64,000 nucleotides of DNA. Source: Glandiceps talaboti (taxonomy: Eukaryota > Hemichordata > Enteropneusta > Spengelidae). Positions within the stretch are counted from its first letter, which is position 1. Each line of letters starts with the position of its first letter. The stretch spans positions 14,899,910 to 14,963,909 of the forward strand of contig NC_135556.1 in assembly GCF_964340395.1 (NCBI RefSeq), written 5' to 3'. Below the pieces are notes generated by a model. That model saw nothing but the letters and a program-made list of their open reading frames with translations, ran no database searches and was not told the DNA's origin. The translations under genes and the position numbers were made by a program. Of this stretch, positions 32,052-50,932 are shown piece by piece.

Positions 32052-32224
32052 ACGTACGTACGTACGTACGTACGTACGTGCATACATACATACATACATA
32101 TATACACACACATACATACATACGTACATACATACATACACACACATACATACATACATACATACATACATACATACATACATACATACATACATACATA
32201 CATACATACATACATACACACACA
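31999..32224. repeat. (CA)n, (ACGT)n and (CATA)n microsatellite
   Basis: Compound array inside duplication block 2; no equivalent in block 1. Confidence 0.95.
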
Positions 32225-32929
32225 TAAATAAATAAACAAACACATTATGCACATCATCAGTTTGAACACTTAATTGTTTATTATCACGTGGTTAAGAGTA
32301 GATGTTGTATTTTCCCATCTTTAATTCTAAAGATCATTTTACTCTGCATGGATATATACTATTTATGACTCGTGATGAAGGCTTTGATGGCGAAAATATT
32401 CTCCAAAAATGATAACAACCCAATTATGTTCACAATACTTTGGCAAACGGTGACGTCACACGTGCATGCTCTCTTTACTCGTACTCAAGCCCATGCATCT
32501 CCTCTACTGTAGTGATATTCTTGAATTGCTTTAGTTTGTATTCCAAACACAGTAGATAAAGCCCACCATCAATTGAGCATTTCATAAATTGGAACGTGCG
32601 ATAGAAAGATTACTAAAGGTAAATATCAATTCAGTTTTAAGTTTTATGGTAATTACCAGCACCTTGGTTTCACCATCATAATTAATTTACTCCACTACGT
32701 AAATGACAAACTCAAATTATATAATGTACATGACAATGACAATGACAATTTCTCACTATACCACAAAGCCAAAGTAATGAGTCTAATGATATTGTACAAT
32801 GTTAACAAGACTTACATGATCACGTTTACAATACAACACTCACTATATTACTAACACTATACCAATAGCAAGGTTCATTAATTTATCACACCTTGACAGT
32901 GTTTGATATGACAGCTATATTATTTATTC

Positions 32930-33425
32930 AGTATCATTGACACCACGCCTATTACACAATATCACTACATGACTAATACTACGTCAATGACAGATGCTGT
33001 CACTTATAGTATATCAATGAAAATATCACTACATGACTTATATCACGTCACTGATAGCCTCTATCACTAACAGTATACTAGTATCAATGAAAATCACTAC
33101 ATAACTTAATTACGTCTCTCTGAATGCCTCTATCACTAATATTATGTCAATGAAAATCACTACATTACTTACATTACGTCACTGACAGCATCTATGTCAA
33201 TGAAAATCACTACATGACTTAAACTATATCAATGACAACTTCTATCACTAATGGTATGTCAGTGAAAATCACTAGATAATTTAAATTACTCCACTGAAAG
33301 TCCTTATCACTAACAGTACGTAAATCAAAATCACTTTGACTTATATCGTGGTCCATGTCTTTACTACGTCGATGACAACCCCTGTCACTAAGAGTATGTC
33401 AATGACGGTCACTATCAATGATTAC
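32930..33425. repeat. Minisatellite, about 60-bp units, block 2
   Basis: The homologue of 28505-28925, with the same CATGACTTA, ACGTCA and ATCAATGAAAATCACTA elements; units have been lost and gained relative to block 1. Confidence 0.75.
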
Positions 33426-33785
33426 ATCGATGGTCGGTATTATCATTACATCATCTACAGTTATTTACCAAGTAGTACGTTAACCCTTACCTTACTAAGT
33501 CTCGACAGTATGACAGGTTCTATATTTAACTACATTCGCTATACCACACAAGCTAAAGTTTACATATACGGGTTGCCCTCCATGTACAAGTAAAATGAAC
33601 TTAGTGTTTGATACTTGTATTTGACATCGTAGTAATGCTGAACCAAATAATCACATTCTGTGAAAGTCGAATAGCACTTCTAAGCTAATCCATGTCTAAA
33701 AGTAGGTTCTATAATCTATATTATTGTATATGGTACTATACCAGTTGTTAAATTGGTAGACGAATTCTTAGAATACATGTAATAA

Positions 33786-33905
33786 TGTCAGCTTTTATAT
33801 AACGCCTTTTCAAAAGCCGCTGTACAATTATTACCTCTGGCACGGACCTGTAATAGCACAACGGTCCTTCATACTTCCCCAATTTCCTCTGTAATCGCAT
33901 AGGGT
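33786..33905. repeat. Possible dispersed short repeat
   Basis: TTTTATATAACGCCTTTTCAA followed by AAGCCGCTGTACAATTATTA resembles the TATAGCGC/GCGCTTCACA block at 20949-21070. It lies just downstream of the copy F stop codon. Family assignment was not possible. Confidence 0.35.
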
Positions 33906-33922
33906 TAAGGCGTTCAGTGGTG

Positions 33923-38035
<4,113 letters not shown>

Positions 38036-39125
38036 TTTTTGTTTCTTGTTTGCTTGTCTAGATCCGAATAGTATACAGCCGGACTTGCAGTTATAATCTA
38101 AAAAGAGTGAACGTCAATTAATTATGTTTCTAATTGGGAAACTACCTTTTGATATGGAAATAATGTACTTGTTTGTGATAATTGCTTTTTTGGTGGTCTT
38201 TTCTTAAAATGGCCATATGGATGAGAAAATTATTTTAATGAGTTTTAATGTGGATATTCAATTGCTACTACATTTTTCTAATTCGAAAAAAAAAACTAAT
38301 GTGAAATAACATATGCCAAGTTAGAATTGTTAAATTCACTAAAAAAAATAAAAAAATAATGTTAACTAGATAAACAAGTAATCACTATGTCACATCCAGT
38401 TTGTGTAACTATGTATCTGTCGCCTCAATTTGTCATCCACTTGATCGACCTTCGACCTTCATTATGAATAAATGTTGAAACCTAAACTTGGACTTTTGAC
38501 AGCCATCTTTGCACTTCAGAAATGGAATGCTGATATAGAAATCTTTGAAGGGAAAGATGTGAAGGTGTATTCTTAAATGATCACTATATATCATTTCTTA
38601 TGTATGACAAATTCTTCTCTAAATATAGATGCACTAACAGGCGACAATTTTCTTTTAAAAAAAAAATAAAAAAAAATAACATTACGAAATGATTTAACGC
38701 TGTTGCCATGGCAAATTGTCTACTTTTGTAATTATGACGTAATACATTGTTTAGTCATCAATACTATAATCACCAGAGCCATTACCTATAGTAATGATTA
38801 TTAGAAATACATTTCACTAGTTAAAATTGCAAATGTCCCATTAGGGCTCCGGATGAAAAGAAATAAATTTTCTTGTTTAATTAGTATTTAGAATCTCATC
38901 AAGGTCTTAATTATGTAACGGTTAATGATGATGGAAAACGACAGCAAATAAATATATGTCATTATGTCCACCTACAGCGCCGACTCTGTTCCATAAAGAA
39001 GCATTATTAACTCCAAACTATTCAGCTCTGCATTCATATCACTATTAAGCTGTTGTACATCATTTTTACAGCCCCCCTCCCCACTTACGTCCATTAATGT
39101 ATCCGTCCATCCATCTAACTAAAAA

Positions 39126-39194
39126 TACGCACGCACGCACGCACGTACATGCACACTCACACGCACGCACTACATACATACATACATACATACA

Positions 39195-39255
<61 letters not shown>

Positions 39256-39294
39256 CATACATACATACGTACATACGTACATACATACATACAT
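39126..39294. repeat. (ACGC)n and (CATA)n microsatellite
   Basis: Compound tetranucleotide array upstream of copy F. Confidence 0.95.
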
Positions 39295-40357
39295 TTATTC
39301 ATATGTTATTCATATTTTCATATGTTATTCATATTTTCATATGACTGATGAGATGGAACACACGCACATTTTATTTGTGATATCGTTGAATATCCCCACA
39401 TTTCGTATACATGCCTATCTATAGACCATACACATATCAATGACTTGCATAATTAATGGTATCTAGGGGTCCCATCCTTTAACATACGGTAACTGCTGTG
39501 CATGATGGAGAACGGCTGGTAACAGTGATATCAAACATATGTTATATTCACTGTCTATTGAACTAGTCTTGAATTTCAGTTTTGATAAACAAATTGCATG
39601 TTGCATTCTGCGTTCATGTTGCTTTTGAATAACATTGAAACGAAAATTAAAACTCGGTAATGGTGTCTCATGTACGGGCTTTACGATTACACCATGAGTT
39701 GTACGTAATAGTATAACATATAGTGGTATAATGGCCACTGTTTATTACGATATTCTAGGTACCTGGTAGATTTTGACGAAACATAGTGTGCAGAAGTTGA
39801 CATAGAAAAAAGAAACACATTGAATACAGACACACGTTGTGTCAATTCTACCCTTGTAATTCACACTTGAGAATAATGATATTATCGGGATTAACAACAT
39901 CTCTCGATGGCCTTGATTCACGATTTGTTTACAAAATGAGCATTACCCTTAGATCTAAAAATAGAACATGTAACACATCAATTCAAAGGTATTATATACC
40001 TTTGATAGATTATCGATTTAAAAAAAAAAAGTCTGTTTATGTGGGTATATCAAACAGAGGAAGCAATTGAAACATTTTCGCTCTATTTTCAGTAAGTTCA
40101 AAGTGATTTTTTTTAATCTGTAATTTTAATTATTGATGTTCATTCGCGTTTTAAACTTAAATGATTAAATCCACGTTTATAAATACTGAAACCAGAATAG
40201 CCGTGAAATGTCGCTAATGTTGTTTACTCGAAACGTTCAATTTGATTTTTTTTAAAAATCAGCTTGCCATAATTGAATGTCGTTTTAACCTGGATTTAAG
40301 TGTACAGTTTAATTACATACAGCATATTCAATGATCTAGGATCGAAAGTTGACTTAC

Positions 40358-40520
40358 CTTGACAATGCCTATAGTCTCCTGTTTGATAAAGCTGCTAGCT
40401 CTTTCACCGTAGATAGAGTCGATCTGTACCGTGACGAATGTTTTCAGTATGATGGGTCCAGGGTTAGGAATTAATAAGCAGCTTATCGAGGCCAATGGAG
40501 GAGGCCATGCACAAAGTATG
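40358..40520 (-). other. Candidate untranslated first exon of copy F
   Basis: On the minus strand a consensus donor, ATTGTCAAG|GTAAGT, ends at 40358, and the sequence before it stays open for more than 40 codons without an ATG in that frame. Joined to 38097 it would give a 5' leader exon. The upstream end is unknown; the call rests on the donor alone. Confidence 0.25.
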
Positions 40521-42585
40521 ATTGGTTGGTACGTGATCCCTGGGCACCTACAAGCTAACTGACGTTACATCAATACTGCCTAGGTACGCCAATAATTTTA
40601 CGTACCTTGGAACGCGATTTAGACGACGACCACACCCATCTACAAGAACACATGGTCGTAAAACGCTCTTGACAAGTAGGATTACACAGAACTGTGTGTT
40701 TTTGGTATTACCAAATTGGATGATCTCATATGATGCATCTGTGGATTGTCGTCACAACTTCGATTTCAATGTCTGATCCACGTGCATCTAGAGTCTTGAG
40801 TCAAAACTAAACTTCAAAGTACAAAGGTTACTAGGCAACCAAGTCAGGACTACGTTCTCTCGCCTTTTTTGCAAATAATTACTGAACAAGACTAAGCCCG
40901 CACGATGTCTATTGTTTTTAATTATTGAAAGTATGGTCGGAAAAATTACAAATAATTAGTTGGTTTTCAGTAATTTGCAATATATAGTTTAATGTGTTAA
41001 TCCAGTCGTGGAATAAGCACAGCAAAACATGCTGAGAAGTGTACATGAATATGGTATGATTTTATTGCTGTGTGTTGGCTATAAATACCGATTTCAACTA
41101 TGACATTAATTAACCATCACTTATAAAAAAAAACTTTATCTATAAAGTAGGTAATTTATCATTAAAACTTCCAATGTCTTTTTTTTTCGTTTCTTCTCGA
41201 TCAATGTAAATATAGTGGTACATAGTGTCTCATCAATTATCCGTTGTAAATAATTTCTTGTCACATTAAATTATAAACATTATTCGGTGGTCAAGAACTC
41301 TGATAAAGTCATCAAAAACTAGTGTCCTTGATTTGCTAGGAAGGTCTTTAATAAATAGTCGCGTAATTGTGATTAACAGTACTAATTGGCGATCTGTTTT
41401 TATCACGTTTACTCCCAACTATAATATGTAATGTTTAACATACCCCTTGCTCCTTGAGTGTCGTTTTTATTTCAACTGTACATAATTTGTGATCATGCGT
41501 CACCAGTTGTCCTTTTAAAATACAACCATAAAACTCAAGAGGGTTGTAGGCGCCTTCCGAAAAGTCAGTAGAAGAATTTACCGTACACAATTCGGAGATA
41601 TACAGTTTGATATGTCATTGAAGTATAAAGAAGAATTTCTTTCGGATTGTTTGTGTTTCTTCTATTCAGTTGTCTCCAAATAAACATAGCAAAACGTACT
41701 GGAGTCTACAATGTAGTGTAATCTTTATTGCGGTTCATATTATAAATATCGACGGGCGATTCAGATTTCAGCCATCGCTTATAAAATAAACCATTCTCAT
41801 CAAAGTAGTTTGCAGCGTATAAGTCATTAGTGTTCAGATAGCGTCACAAGGCATCTAGTTTTCTTCATTTCTGTTACGTTGAATTTTTCATTTTTCTGAC
41901 GTCTGTTCTCTGCAGTAGGGTATACTGTCGAGTTCATTTAGGGTCTATAATATTATAATATAGACTCACACAGCAGCTGTTGACAGTATGTGTTACACGG
42001 CCACTTCTATATAACCTTCACAAAAGTAGTGTAATCAACTCAATGGAAAATAGTGTATTTTTGGTCAAAGTGTTGTTGTTATTGTGGTTTCCTATAAATG
42101 ACCCCGTGGTGTTTACTGTGTACGTAATATCTGATGATGGTCGTCGTGTTCTCATTCTAAAATATACATGATATATGTTCGTTGTTTACGAATAGCTACG
42201 CATCTGTTACTGACAGTTAAAATATTGAGTCGCATATGGAAGGTGGATTATGTAAATTGTAAAAGTAGCGAGCAATTATTAAACATCTGATTGTGTTGTG
42301 ACTCAACCCCCCCCCCCCCCACCCGTAGCATGGCATATCCTAGATTAACATGAACGAAACCTCAGACAACTACCATCCCGGATTTAACCATAGAGGTTGG
42401 AGAGTATCGTCCCAACTAATTTACTTATAACGCTACTCTATGTCAAAACTCAAGTATATGCGGGTCTGGTGGATTTCCTTTATGTCCATCGTCAGTGAAA
42501 ATATATAAGTACTTTATTATGCTTTGTTTACATTTCTATGTAATTTACCTTATTTTGTTTCTAAAGTAAGAATGTGGTTAATAAA

Positions 42586-43306
42586 TCAAATTAGTTTCTC
42601 CAAAGCGTCAGTAAATATCACGATGTCATACATGTCCTTCAAACCAAAATCTTTCTTTAGAGTACCGTAGAAGAACTCGGGCGCTCGTACCGATATCTTC
42701 CGAAGAGTCAACAGTTTCGGTCCGTTGTACCGTTTGAACTTGGAAACCAAGTGATCCAACTCGTTGTTTCTCAGCCAAACGGTGACGTCACCACAATCCC
42801 ACGATTCTGTAGATCCTCGTGTTGATGGAGTACCGCTAGGCGGAATGGCACCAGATGGTGCAGTATGAGTGTCTACTTCTGTAAGAAAAAAAGATGGAGG
42901 GCGATGTGAGATATGAACTCTGGATCAGATTTATTTATTCAATTAATGTGTTGAATACTAACTGCAAAAATAACGTGAAATCATTTGTCAATGATAGTCC
43001 TCTGTCTTTTTTTCCACTCATATCTTTGTTTATAAACCTTTCTCAAACTCACAGATAAACCTGTAAGATATAGTTGCTGTCCATTTTGCAGAGTCGAATT
43101 GTCACGATTGTGATTTAGCCAGGTACAATTTATGAAGTTATCAATGACAATAGAACAATAGTAAATAATGCAGAGAAACACTCTCAATAGAACAATTCGA
43201 TGACTTGAGACTAAAGATAACCTCAGTATGGTTTGCATCCCGGTGATTAAATTACTTACAACAATGTCAAGGTCTTCTTGGTTGATATGTCATTGCTCAT
43301 GCTGAA

Positions 43307-43378
<72 letters not shown>

Positions 43379-45298
43379 GCACACACACACACACACACAT
43401 TATATATAATTATGGTTTATCATATCCTTCTAAGATCTTCTATATATTTACATGAAAACGTATGGTAATAATGACTCATATACAGGGTGGTGGGCATTTT
43501 GTCATATATGCATGTCAAGACATTCTAAATGAAGGGAATCCTGTAACTTCTAATAATGTAATAGTCTATACTAAAATACAATATTCGTACAACGCTATCA
43601 GCTATCACTCACAAGGTTTAGGAGCCTGATTGGAGTGAACAACACGTCGTACAATGTAGTATCTTACGGTCTAATAGTAAATGTGTGACAAATGCTGGGG
43701 TTATGTAGAGACTTTTTAATTAGATGTATTTCTTATGATGTGATTATGTCAACCAAACCAAACCAGACCAGACCAAAATATAGCACTAGCAGAATGGTTC
43801 CATTTCCTCACCTTGAGACCTTACTATCGGTCCGCTCTTCCTTCCACGATCGCCAAGCTCTCTGACCAAACTCGGGAAATTGGTTTCCAGGTTCTCCTCA
43901 GAACTGAAGTCAAAGTAAAGTTTTGTTCCAACTAATATACCAAGCCAACCATCGGGTGAATATTTAGGTTGTACCTTGATCGGGATGTAATCTTTGTGTA
44001 GTTTATACGTATATTCAGCCTCTGTATAGGGAAATACAACACTCAGTTTTTAACAAGATAACTCCGATAGTATCGTGTGTATCAACTTCTCTGCCTCTCC
44101 TTTTTTTATCTTTTTTTTTTTTTTTTTACATACAAATCATTTGCTGGGGTATTCTGTATGTGTGTAACGCTCCTGCACCCCTGTCTGAACTAGTATCCCC
44201 CCGAATCGTATCCGCCGGGGGGGGGGGGGTATAGATCACAATCCAGTCTTGCATCTTGGGCAAACTCTCGACAACTCCTGTTTTTGTATTAATAGATGGA
44301 AAAATATTTGTTCTCGGGGTGAGCTACCACGTGTTCTATATCCACTTTCCCTTACATGGTAAATACATGACGTCACATTTCTCACTTATCCTGCAAGCAT
44401 ACTCTACTCCTCGAACCGAGCCCAGAGTTATAATACTCGTATTAGTATTCGTATATGATGACGTCACACGTAGGACAATATCGGGAGATTTTGTGCACAA
44501 ACACAAAAATCGAACTTACCTGATCTACACGGATTACTATATTTATATTTCTCTGCCATGCAAATTAGTACTACGTCAGCATTTTGTACAGCGTCAGCCA
44601 TCGCTTCTAATGTAGAACCACCTGGGAATGAGAAGTGAAGGATGACGGGAAAGATCTGGTGGACGAGTTCACTGTGACAATACATTCATCCACATATTTA
44701 GTTTTGTACTGTTTTCAAATTGAGTTTTGCTTGCCGACAAATTTAATTTATATTGTTTCAAAATTAAGTTTTACACGTTCACAGTTTTAGCTTGCGTTTT
44801 TTCAAATTAAATGTTGGGTCTAAATTAAAGTTTTGATGTAACTTTTATAAGCTTTTATGTTGAAAATTTGTAGGTATCAGAGGGCCACCGTAAAATTAAA
44901 AATGAAATTAATGTGATGTTTCGTAGATGCCCCTTTGAAACCATTTACCAGACGCCCTTTGCAGCCGTTATCTGAGATGTCCTTTGTAGCCATTTACCTG
45001 AGATGCTCTTTACAGTTATTTGACCATTTATCTAGACAAGACCTTACTTTCAGCCCAGGGAATCGCAGCTATCATGACTTGACATAGTTTGCTGTACAGG
45101 ATGACACTTATAAGCCAGATTGTCAAATCGACGGGCTACTTTAATCTTTCTATGTGGTAGATGGTGATGATATTAGATTTGTCGAAGTCAAAATAAAAGT
45201 TAAAAAGAAATAAAAAGAAGCAACTTCTACAGTTGATAGTTATATTTGAACTGAATGTGTTTTAGTGAAACACATTGAGATTTGTATGTATAATGCGA

Positions 45299-45365
<67 letters not shown>

Positions 45366-45408
45366 GTTTATTATATATATACAATATATATGTATATATG
45401 TATACATA

Positions 45409-45442
<34 letters not shown>

Positions 45443-47772
45443 GAATATATTACGTCATATTGGATTAGATTAGATTTGATTTGATTTGATTAGATTATCC
45501 AGTGATTAACTCACCCATCTTTTCAATATCCATCCACACGTTATATCCGGCCGCTGAGAGCTTATCTTTCAATCTAATCACTCGATTCTGAACATCCCAA
45601 TTGTAACTTATCATCACGTGACCTCTACCTTTGACATCTGTTCTCTTGGCATCGGGTTCTTCTTTCTGTTTTAGTTCCCACAATGCACCAGAACACGCGG
45701 CACTCAACCCAGCGTCAGGTGAGCGTTGTAACCTCTCAAGACCTAATTATTGACAGTGATATATTTTCAGTATGATTTTTAAACATGAATTGAAAAAAAA
45801 ACAGTTTGCTCTAGCGATAGTTTTATTGAATTTCATGTAAAGTTTCTGGTACTATACTAATGTACGACTTTTGCGACTAGATCTAATACATGTACTATGT
45901 TCGTACACTGTGGTAAGCTTGGGGTGTATTCATACCTTGGATGCTGCACTGGGCATATAAGGTATGCTTTGATGATCATGACAGCAGTATAAGTATATCA
46001 CAGGATAAAGAAATACAAAGTTACAGTTTATGTATAGATATCAGAGATACCACTTAATTGTGTTTGTAACACCATGATATTCAGACGGATTGTCACAGTG
46101 CCGAGAGTATATAGGTACTCCTACTAGGTGTAGAGCAGTATTGATTTGTATATCATAGATTGAAATTAATAAAAAAAGTCTGGTGATAAAATAGTCTGCA
46201 AGGTACGCCATGACGGGGCATCAGCCAACTTCTTGAATTGAGCAACGCCAATAGTGGCGGCAAGATGTATCTAATGATAAAATGCCATGATGAAGAAATA
46301 AAGAAGCTGTTAGATAATTATATTTGGATAATTCATACCTTCGATACATCTCTTTTCGTTTCGAATTTTATTCTTGTTATCTTCATAAAAAGCCAGCGTC
46401 CATAGCAATGTAGCGGCTAGGCGCTGCTCTTTGATTGTACAGTTTGGCTGTAAAAGTTTCACCAAATGAGGAAGAACACCTTGGTCTACAAATCTCACCT
46501 ACGAAAAAAACAAAAGAATCCCACATTACATTAAAAAAAGTAAACATAACTTTCAAATTATGTAGTTTTCATAAAATGGCGTTTGAGAGTTGAACATTTT
46601 TTGACACAAAAGACAATACAACCATGATTATAGATGTTTATAGATGTTGTTTAGATGACAACATCGTTTTATTAGGGGTGGACAATTATATTTGTAAAAT
46701 TGGTTTAAAATCTTCTCCTTATCAGCCTATCAAATTGATATTTAGCAAAAACCAAGTACCATGGCCCGTGAAAACCAAAATAATCGACATGGTGTCAAAA
46801 AGTTCCATAATACATACCAACCTTATTTGAATCATTGACGGCAAGTTTTATCATTCCCGCCATAAGTTCTGTTACGTGAAAAGAGCTGTGTTCGGTTGAC
46901 CTATGATTCTCTGCTTCAACAGCCGACTTCAACAACCTGACGAAGAATTCTAAATTTTCCGTACCGGTGTTAATTTTGTCATTTTCGTCCTCATTTACAA
47001 TATAAGACAGAGTCAACAACGCATACGTCCGATATAAGATGTTCTCCATGCCAAGGTAATGTTGTAAGAGGGGAACTGCGCCTGCGTCACGAAAATAGCC
47101 TCGGTTGTCAAGGCAATTTCTGATAATGTTGTGCAGTGTGGCTAATAAACTACGCAAATATAAATCCTTGTATTGGTGTCTGACAACCGCTACGGCGTAA
47201 TCTTTCAATTCTTTCAAATCTTCAATAATAAGACCGATAATTCCCGCCTTGCCGACTTCTCTACACATTTTCGGAGCTGCATCGCAAGTATTCCACAAAA
47301 CTGACGTGGAGAGGTAGGCGGCCAACAAACCAAGAAGTTCATCTCTTGTTTTCGCGTTGAATATATCGTAATCTGAGTGAAGCTGATGTTGAACATTAAC
47401 ATATATTTCGGGGTAATGATCAGCTAAAAAGTTTGCTACTTGAGCCGTCTTCTCTTCTTCTTTAACCGGATCATAGAAAAAAGACAAACGCCTAAATTTT
47501 TCGTCAATCACTTCTGGGATTGCATAGTCAGTTTGTGCTTTTAAGAAGTCGATGATTTTAGTGATGGCTTCTAGATCGTTCTCAATCAGACTGTAGTCAC
47601 ATTCGGCGTCTGTAGTATCTGGCACGCTGTTGTTTGCCGCTTCAGAAATCGGTGAGTCTGGATCTCCTTCTTTCTTTGTGAGCTGCATTTTATTTTTTGT
47701 TGATTCAGGACTCGTTTCTTTGTTCAGCTTCGTAAGGTCAACCGACCTACTAGAACTTGATGCAGTGCCCAT
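42586..47772 (-). CDS. ARM-TIR-SAM protein, copy G
   Basis: Exons on the minus strand are 47772-46822, 46498-46339, 45742-45515, 44621-44520, 44021-43812 and 42878-42586, encoding 647 residues. The start at 47772 gives MGTASSSS, matching the family; an in-frame ATG 39 bases upstream (47811) would hide the acylation signal. A variable tail of about 60 residues precedes the ARM helices; exon 2 carries [53 protein letters not shown], putative catalytic Glu481 (PCRS-E-AEY), [54 protein letters not shown]. It groups with D and E. It is the first gene of the array in the direction of transcription. A SARM1-like role is inferred. Confidence 0.9.
43308..43400. repeat. (AC)n microsatellite
   Basis: About 45 dinucleotide units in intron 5 of copy G. 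Confidence 0.95.
45299..45440. repeat. (AT)n microsatellite
   Basis: AT dinucleotide arrays, with interruptions, in intron 3 of copy G about 75 bp from exon 3; self-complementary. Confidence 0.9.
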
Positions 47773-47996
47773 ATTGATTTCTTTCTCAAGTTGACCAATA
47801 TCTCTTGTCAAGTATGCATATATTTAGCTATTCTAAACAGGAAAATAAATAAATAAATAAATAAATAAATAAATACATGAGATCAGAGTCAGCAATTCTA
47901 AGGAACATCATTACGTAATATCAAAACTAATCTCAGACCAATATTTCAATTTTTATCATTTCGGCGCTGTACAGACATAATCACCATTCTGTATCG

Positions 47997-47999
<3 letters not shown>

Positions 48000-48036
<37 letters not shown>

Positions 48037-48240
48037 CATACATACATACATACATACATACATACATACATACATACATACATACATACATACATACATA
48101 CATACATACATACATACATACAGACATGCATGCATACATACATACATACATACATACATACATACATACATACATACATACATACATACATACATACATA
48201 CATACATACATACATACATACATACATACATACATACATA
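48000..48240. repeat. (AC)n and (ACAT)n microsatellite
   Basis: Compound array of about 240 bp roughly 230 bp upstream of the copy G start codon, the nearest large array to any start in the cluster. Confidence 0.95.
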
Positions 48241-50189
48241 ACTTGGACATTTTTTCATAAAATAACCAAAGATGTTGAAAATTGTTAAAACACCTGTAGA
48301 CTTGAAGGACTAACCTAACGCTACAGTAACTGTTGATCCTCACTGACATTTTGATTTTTAAATTTTCGGATAAGGAATGAGTTAGGAGTTTAGGGTAGCG
48401 GAAATAGTGGTGTAGTATTATACAGGTTGCCTACATGTATGTATGTATGTATACACTGTCAGCTGTTGTATGCCATGTGTACACATGTATGTATCTGAGA
48501 TACAGTGATTTATATTTCAACAAGGTCTTTCGTAAACCCTGGTCATAAACACGGTCAATGAATGTTTTCGCCAGCGTACCGTGGTCTTACAATGTAAATT
48601 AGGCTAGGACACCTTCAAACAACCCCCTATACCACAACCCTTCATACGAACGCATACATACCTATATACACCAGCATCTTGCATTTTCGTCGCCGTTGCA
48701 TGCAAAGGAAAGCGATCACGTGACTCTTCAGTGTATCCCGTCGTCAAAGCGACAGGGGTCAGATGTCACACTTGCGTTGTGTTAATGCATGGAATGAATA
48801 TAAAGGGCGGGGTATGAAAACCTCGCTGTATATGCTTTGTATAGTTCATGCCATTCTTGAATTGGAGATCAAACTCTGTGACCTCTAGGATCTTTAATTA
48901 GCTGTTCGCATTTCTCATTTTGATCTCTTGTTAATTAAATATTTCATGGATGACTTTATTTAAAGCTTGCATTTTTGTTCACAAATTATAAAACAACAGT
49001 TCACACCGTTTCTAATGCTATATATTAATCACCAACATTGCCAAAAAAGCTTTAGACCGTAGATGACTTGACTCGTTACTAACGCTAAATTAACGACATT
49101 TTAAAGACACGTGCGCTTTGTTATGTTATCGCTGGTACATGTGCCAAATTATATGAAATTTGAAGTGTTCACTGATTCATGATTGAGATATTGCCTAATT
49201 ACCGATAATAATTAATTATGCAAATGACTGAAAGCTACACTGAGCAACAAACTTTACAGGATCCATGTGCTTTTTTTTTTACTAATATATCTATCAAAAA
49301 GTAAGATACCAAGTTCTCGGTACCTGCAATCAGGGACGTACAAACACAGTTACGTCTTCTTCTGCAATCAGGGGAGAAGCCTGCAAGAGAATATTACTGC
49401 CTATAGTATAGGTGTATCATAAAAATAACGAACATCCGATTCTTGGTCGACACCACAAGTTCCGCTCCAATTCACATGCATAACTATATTGGCGTGCGTG
49501 AGAATAATTCGACCTTCTTGTTCATTTTTGACCCTCTAGCATGAGGTACCGAGAATTCGTGAGGTATGGTATAATTACCAGAAATCATTACAAGTGTGTG
49601 ACAAAACTATTTCTTACACTACGTCAATGTGAAATATGCTCAAAATAATAGTAAAACGTGTTCTTACTGTTGGATATTTTTCATATTGTTCCCAAAATAG
49701 ATGAAAAAAGGGGCGACAATTCACTTGACATTTACCTACTTGTTTATAATTTTCATAATTTTGATACTCAAACATATATTAATATTCATTTGAAGTGAGC
49801 CTATATTTATTTCTCATCGAGGAAGCTGTTGATTCTCTGAGAGGGTTAGTAGGTAGTGATTGGTGTGGGATTGCAGCCCTATCGTAAATCGACACGTAAT
49901 TATCATAACATCCTAAATGAAGGCTGGTTTATATATATAATTTATTCATATACATGTTCTCTCCTTTCACATTGGATTGGGAAACATACATGTTTCAAAC
50001 AAATCACTTGTCCTTCTTCGATGTCAACCTGGAGCTGATGGAGTGATACAAATTTGCTGGAGGTGTGAAAGGTTAGCCTCAATATATAAATTTGGGTTTG
50101 TAAGCAGAACAAGTATCAGTTCAACTACAGATGAACACCAGTTGTTGTGTACAGAAACAGGACTTGAGGGAAATGTGGTAGTCAGAACG

Positions 50190-50297
50190 GGTATGAAAGA
50201 AAACAATTTCCAGTTTCTGAAAAAAAATTGTTCTGTAATTTCTAATACAGTATACATTTTTTTCTTCAGAAATTAGAGCTTGTTTTCTTTCATAACC
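50190..50297. repeat. Small foldback
   Basis: GGTATGAAAGAAAACAA at 50190-50206 is answered by TTGTTTTCTTTCATAACC at 50280-50297, with imperfect pairing of the AT-rich sequence between them. Overlapping open frames exist on both strands but match nothing I recognise. Confidence 0.45.
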
Positions 50298-50530
50298 ACT
50301 ACCATATAAATTTGTTGCAAATATGTCTGCTTTCCCATCACACATGGAAGAGAATTAATATGTTGGTGTATGAGTCATAGTGCTTCCATATGATGAACAT
50401 GCAGTGTTACAGTATATTTATGGTTGCCACTTACTAATATTGGTTATTTATAAAGTTTACTGCCAGCATTACTGAGACAAATGTAAAGACATTGACCACA
50501 CATTCTGTCCATTTCATCTTAGTTTTCACA

Positions 50531-50830
50531 GGCTCTGTTTGATACAACCACACAGGGAAACCAACAAGAAAAGGCACATTAAGCTGACAAGATTGCTATT
50601 TTGTTCAACAGTTTGTCTAAATGAAATAAACCATTCAAATATATTGCAACCAGATATAGACATGCTGGTAAAAATGTTTTTATATTTGCGTTTGACGTCT
50701 ACATGGTGGCACTTTAGTTTCTTGTAGACAAAATGCTGCAAGACACTGTATTCGTTCAATCGTGTTATCTTAAAATGTAGCACGTGCAGTTTTTCTTATT
50801 GGTTTCTACATGGTTGTATCAAACAGAGCC
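50531..50830. mobile_element. MITE-like element with about 45-bp terminal inverted repeats
   Basis: The left end GGCTCTGTTTGATACAACCA and the right end TGGTTGTATCAAACAGAGCC are exact reverse complements, and similarity continues inward for about 25 bp. Length is 300 bp with no coding potential. No clear target-site duplication is visible. It lies just downstream of the CEP44 poly(A) signal. Confidence 0.75.
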
Positions 50831-50926
50831 AGTGAACACTAACATGAAATAAGTGGTACCTACTGCTTTCACCATGTAGTAAACAAATACATAATAATAC
50901 ACTAGATATTGCAATAAATAAATAAT

Positions 50927-50932
50927 TTTATT
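50927..50932 (-). terminator. Possible CEP44 polyadenylation signal
   Basis: AATAAA on the minus strand, about 1.17 kb beyond the CEP44 stop codon. Chosen by position; other AT-rich hexamers in the region cannot be excluded. Confidence 0.35.

Larger units (their letters stand above)
29385..33475. repeat. Segmental duplication, block 2
   Basis: Direct-orientation partner of block 1 (25684-28960). It is longer because of insertions such as the CA/CATA array at 31999-32224. It contains copy E and about 3.4 kb of its upstream flank; apart from copy E I see no gene. Confidence 0.75.
38098..42585. other. Intergenic region between copies F and G, with the possible 5' leader of F
   Basis: TTTTTAG directly before 38097 on the minus strand is a good acceptor, so copy F probably has an untranslated upstream exon. 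The rest is AT-rich; a compound microsatellite is at 39126-39294. No other gene seen. Confidence 0.5.
47773..50926. other. Intergenic region between copy G and CEP44
   Basis: Contains an AAAT run at 47842-47875, a long AC/ACAT array at 48000-48240, a foldback near 50190-50297 and a MITE-like element at 50531-50830. It should include the promoter of copy G. No gene is recognised. Confidence 0.6.
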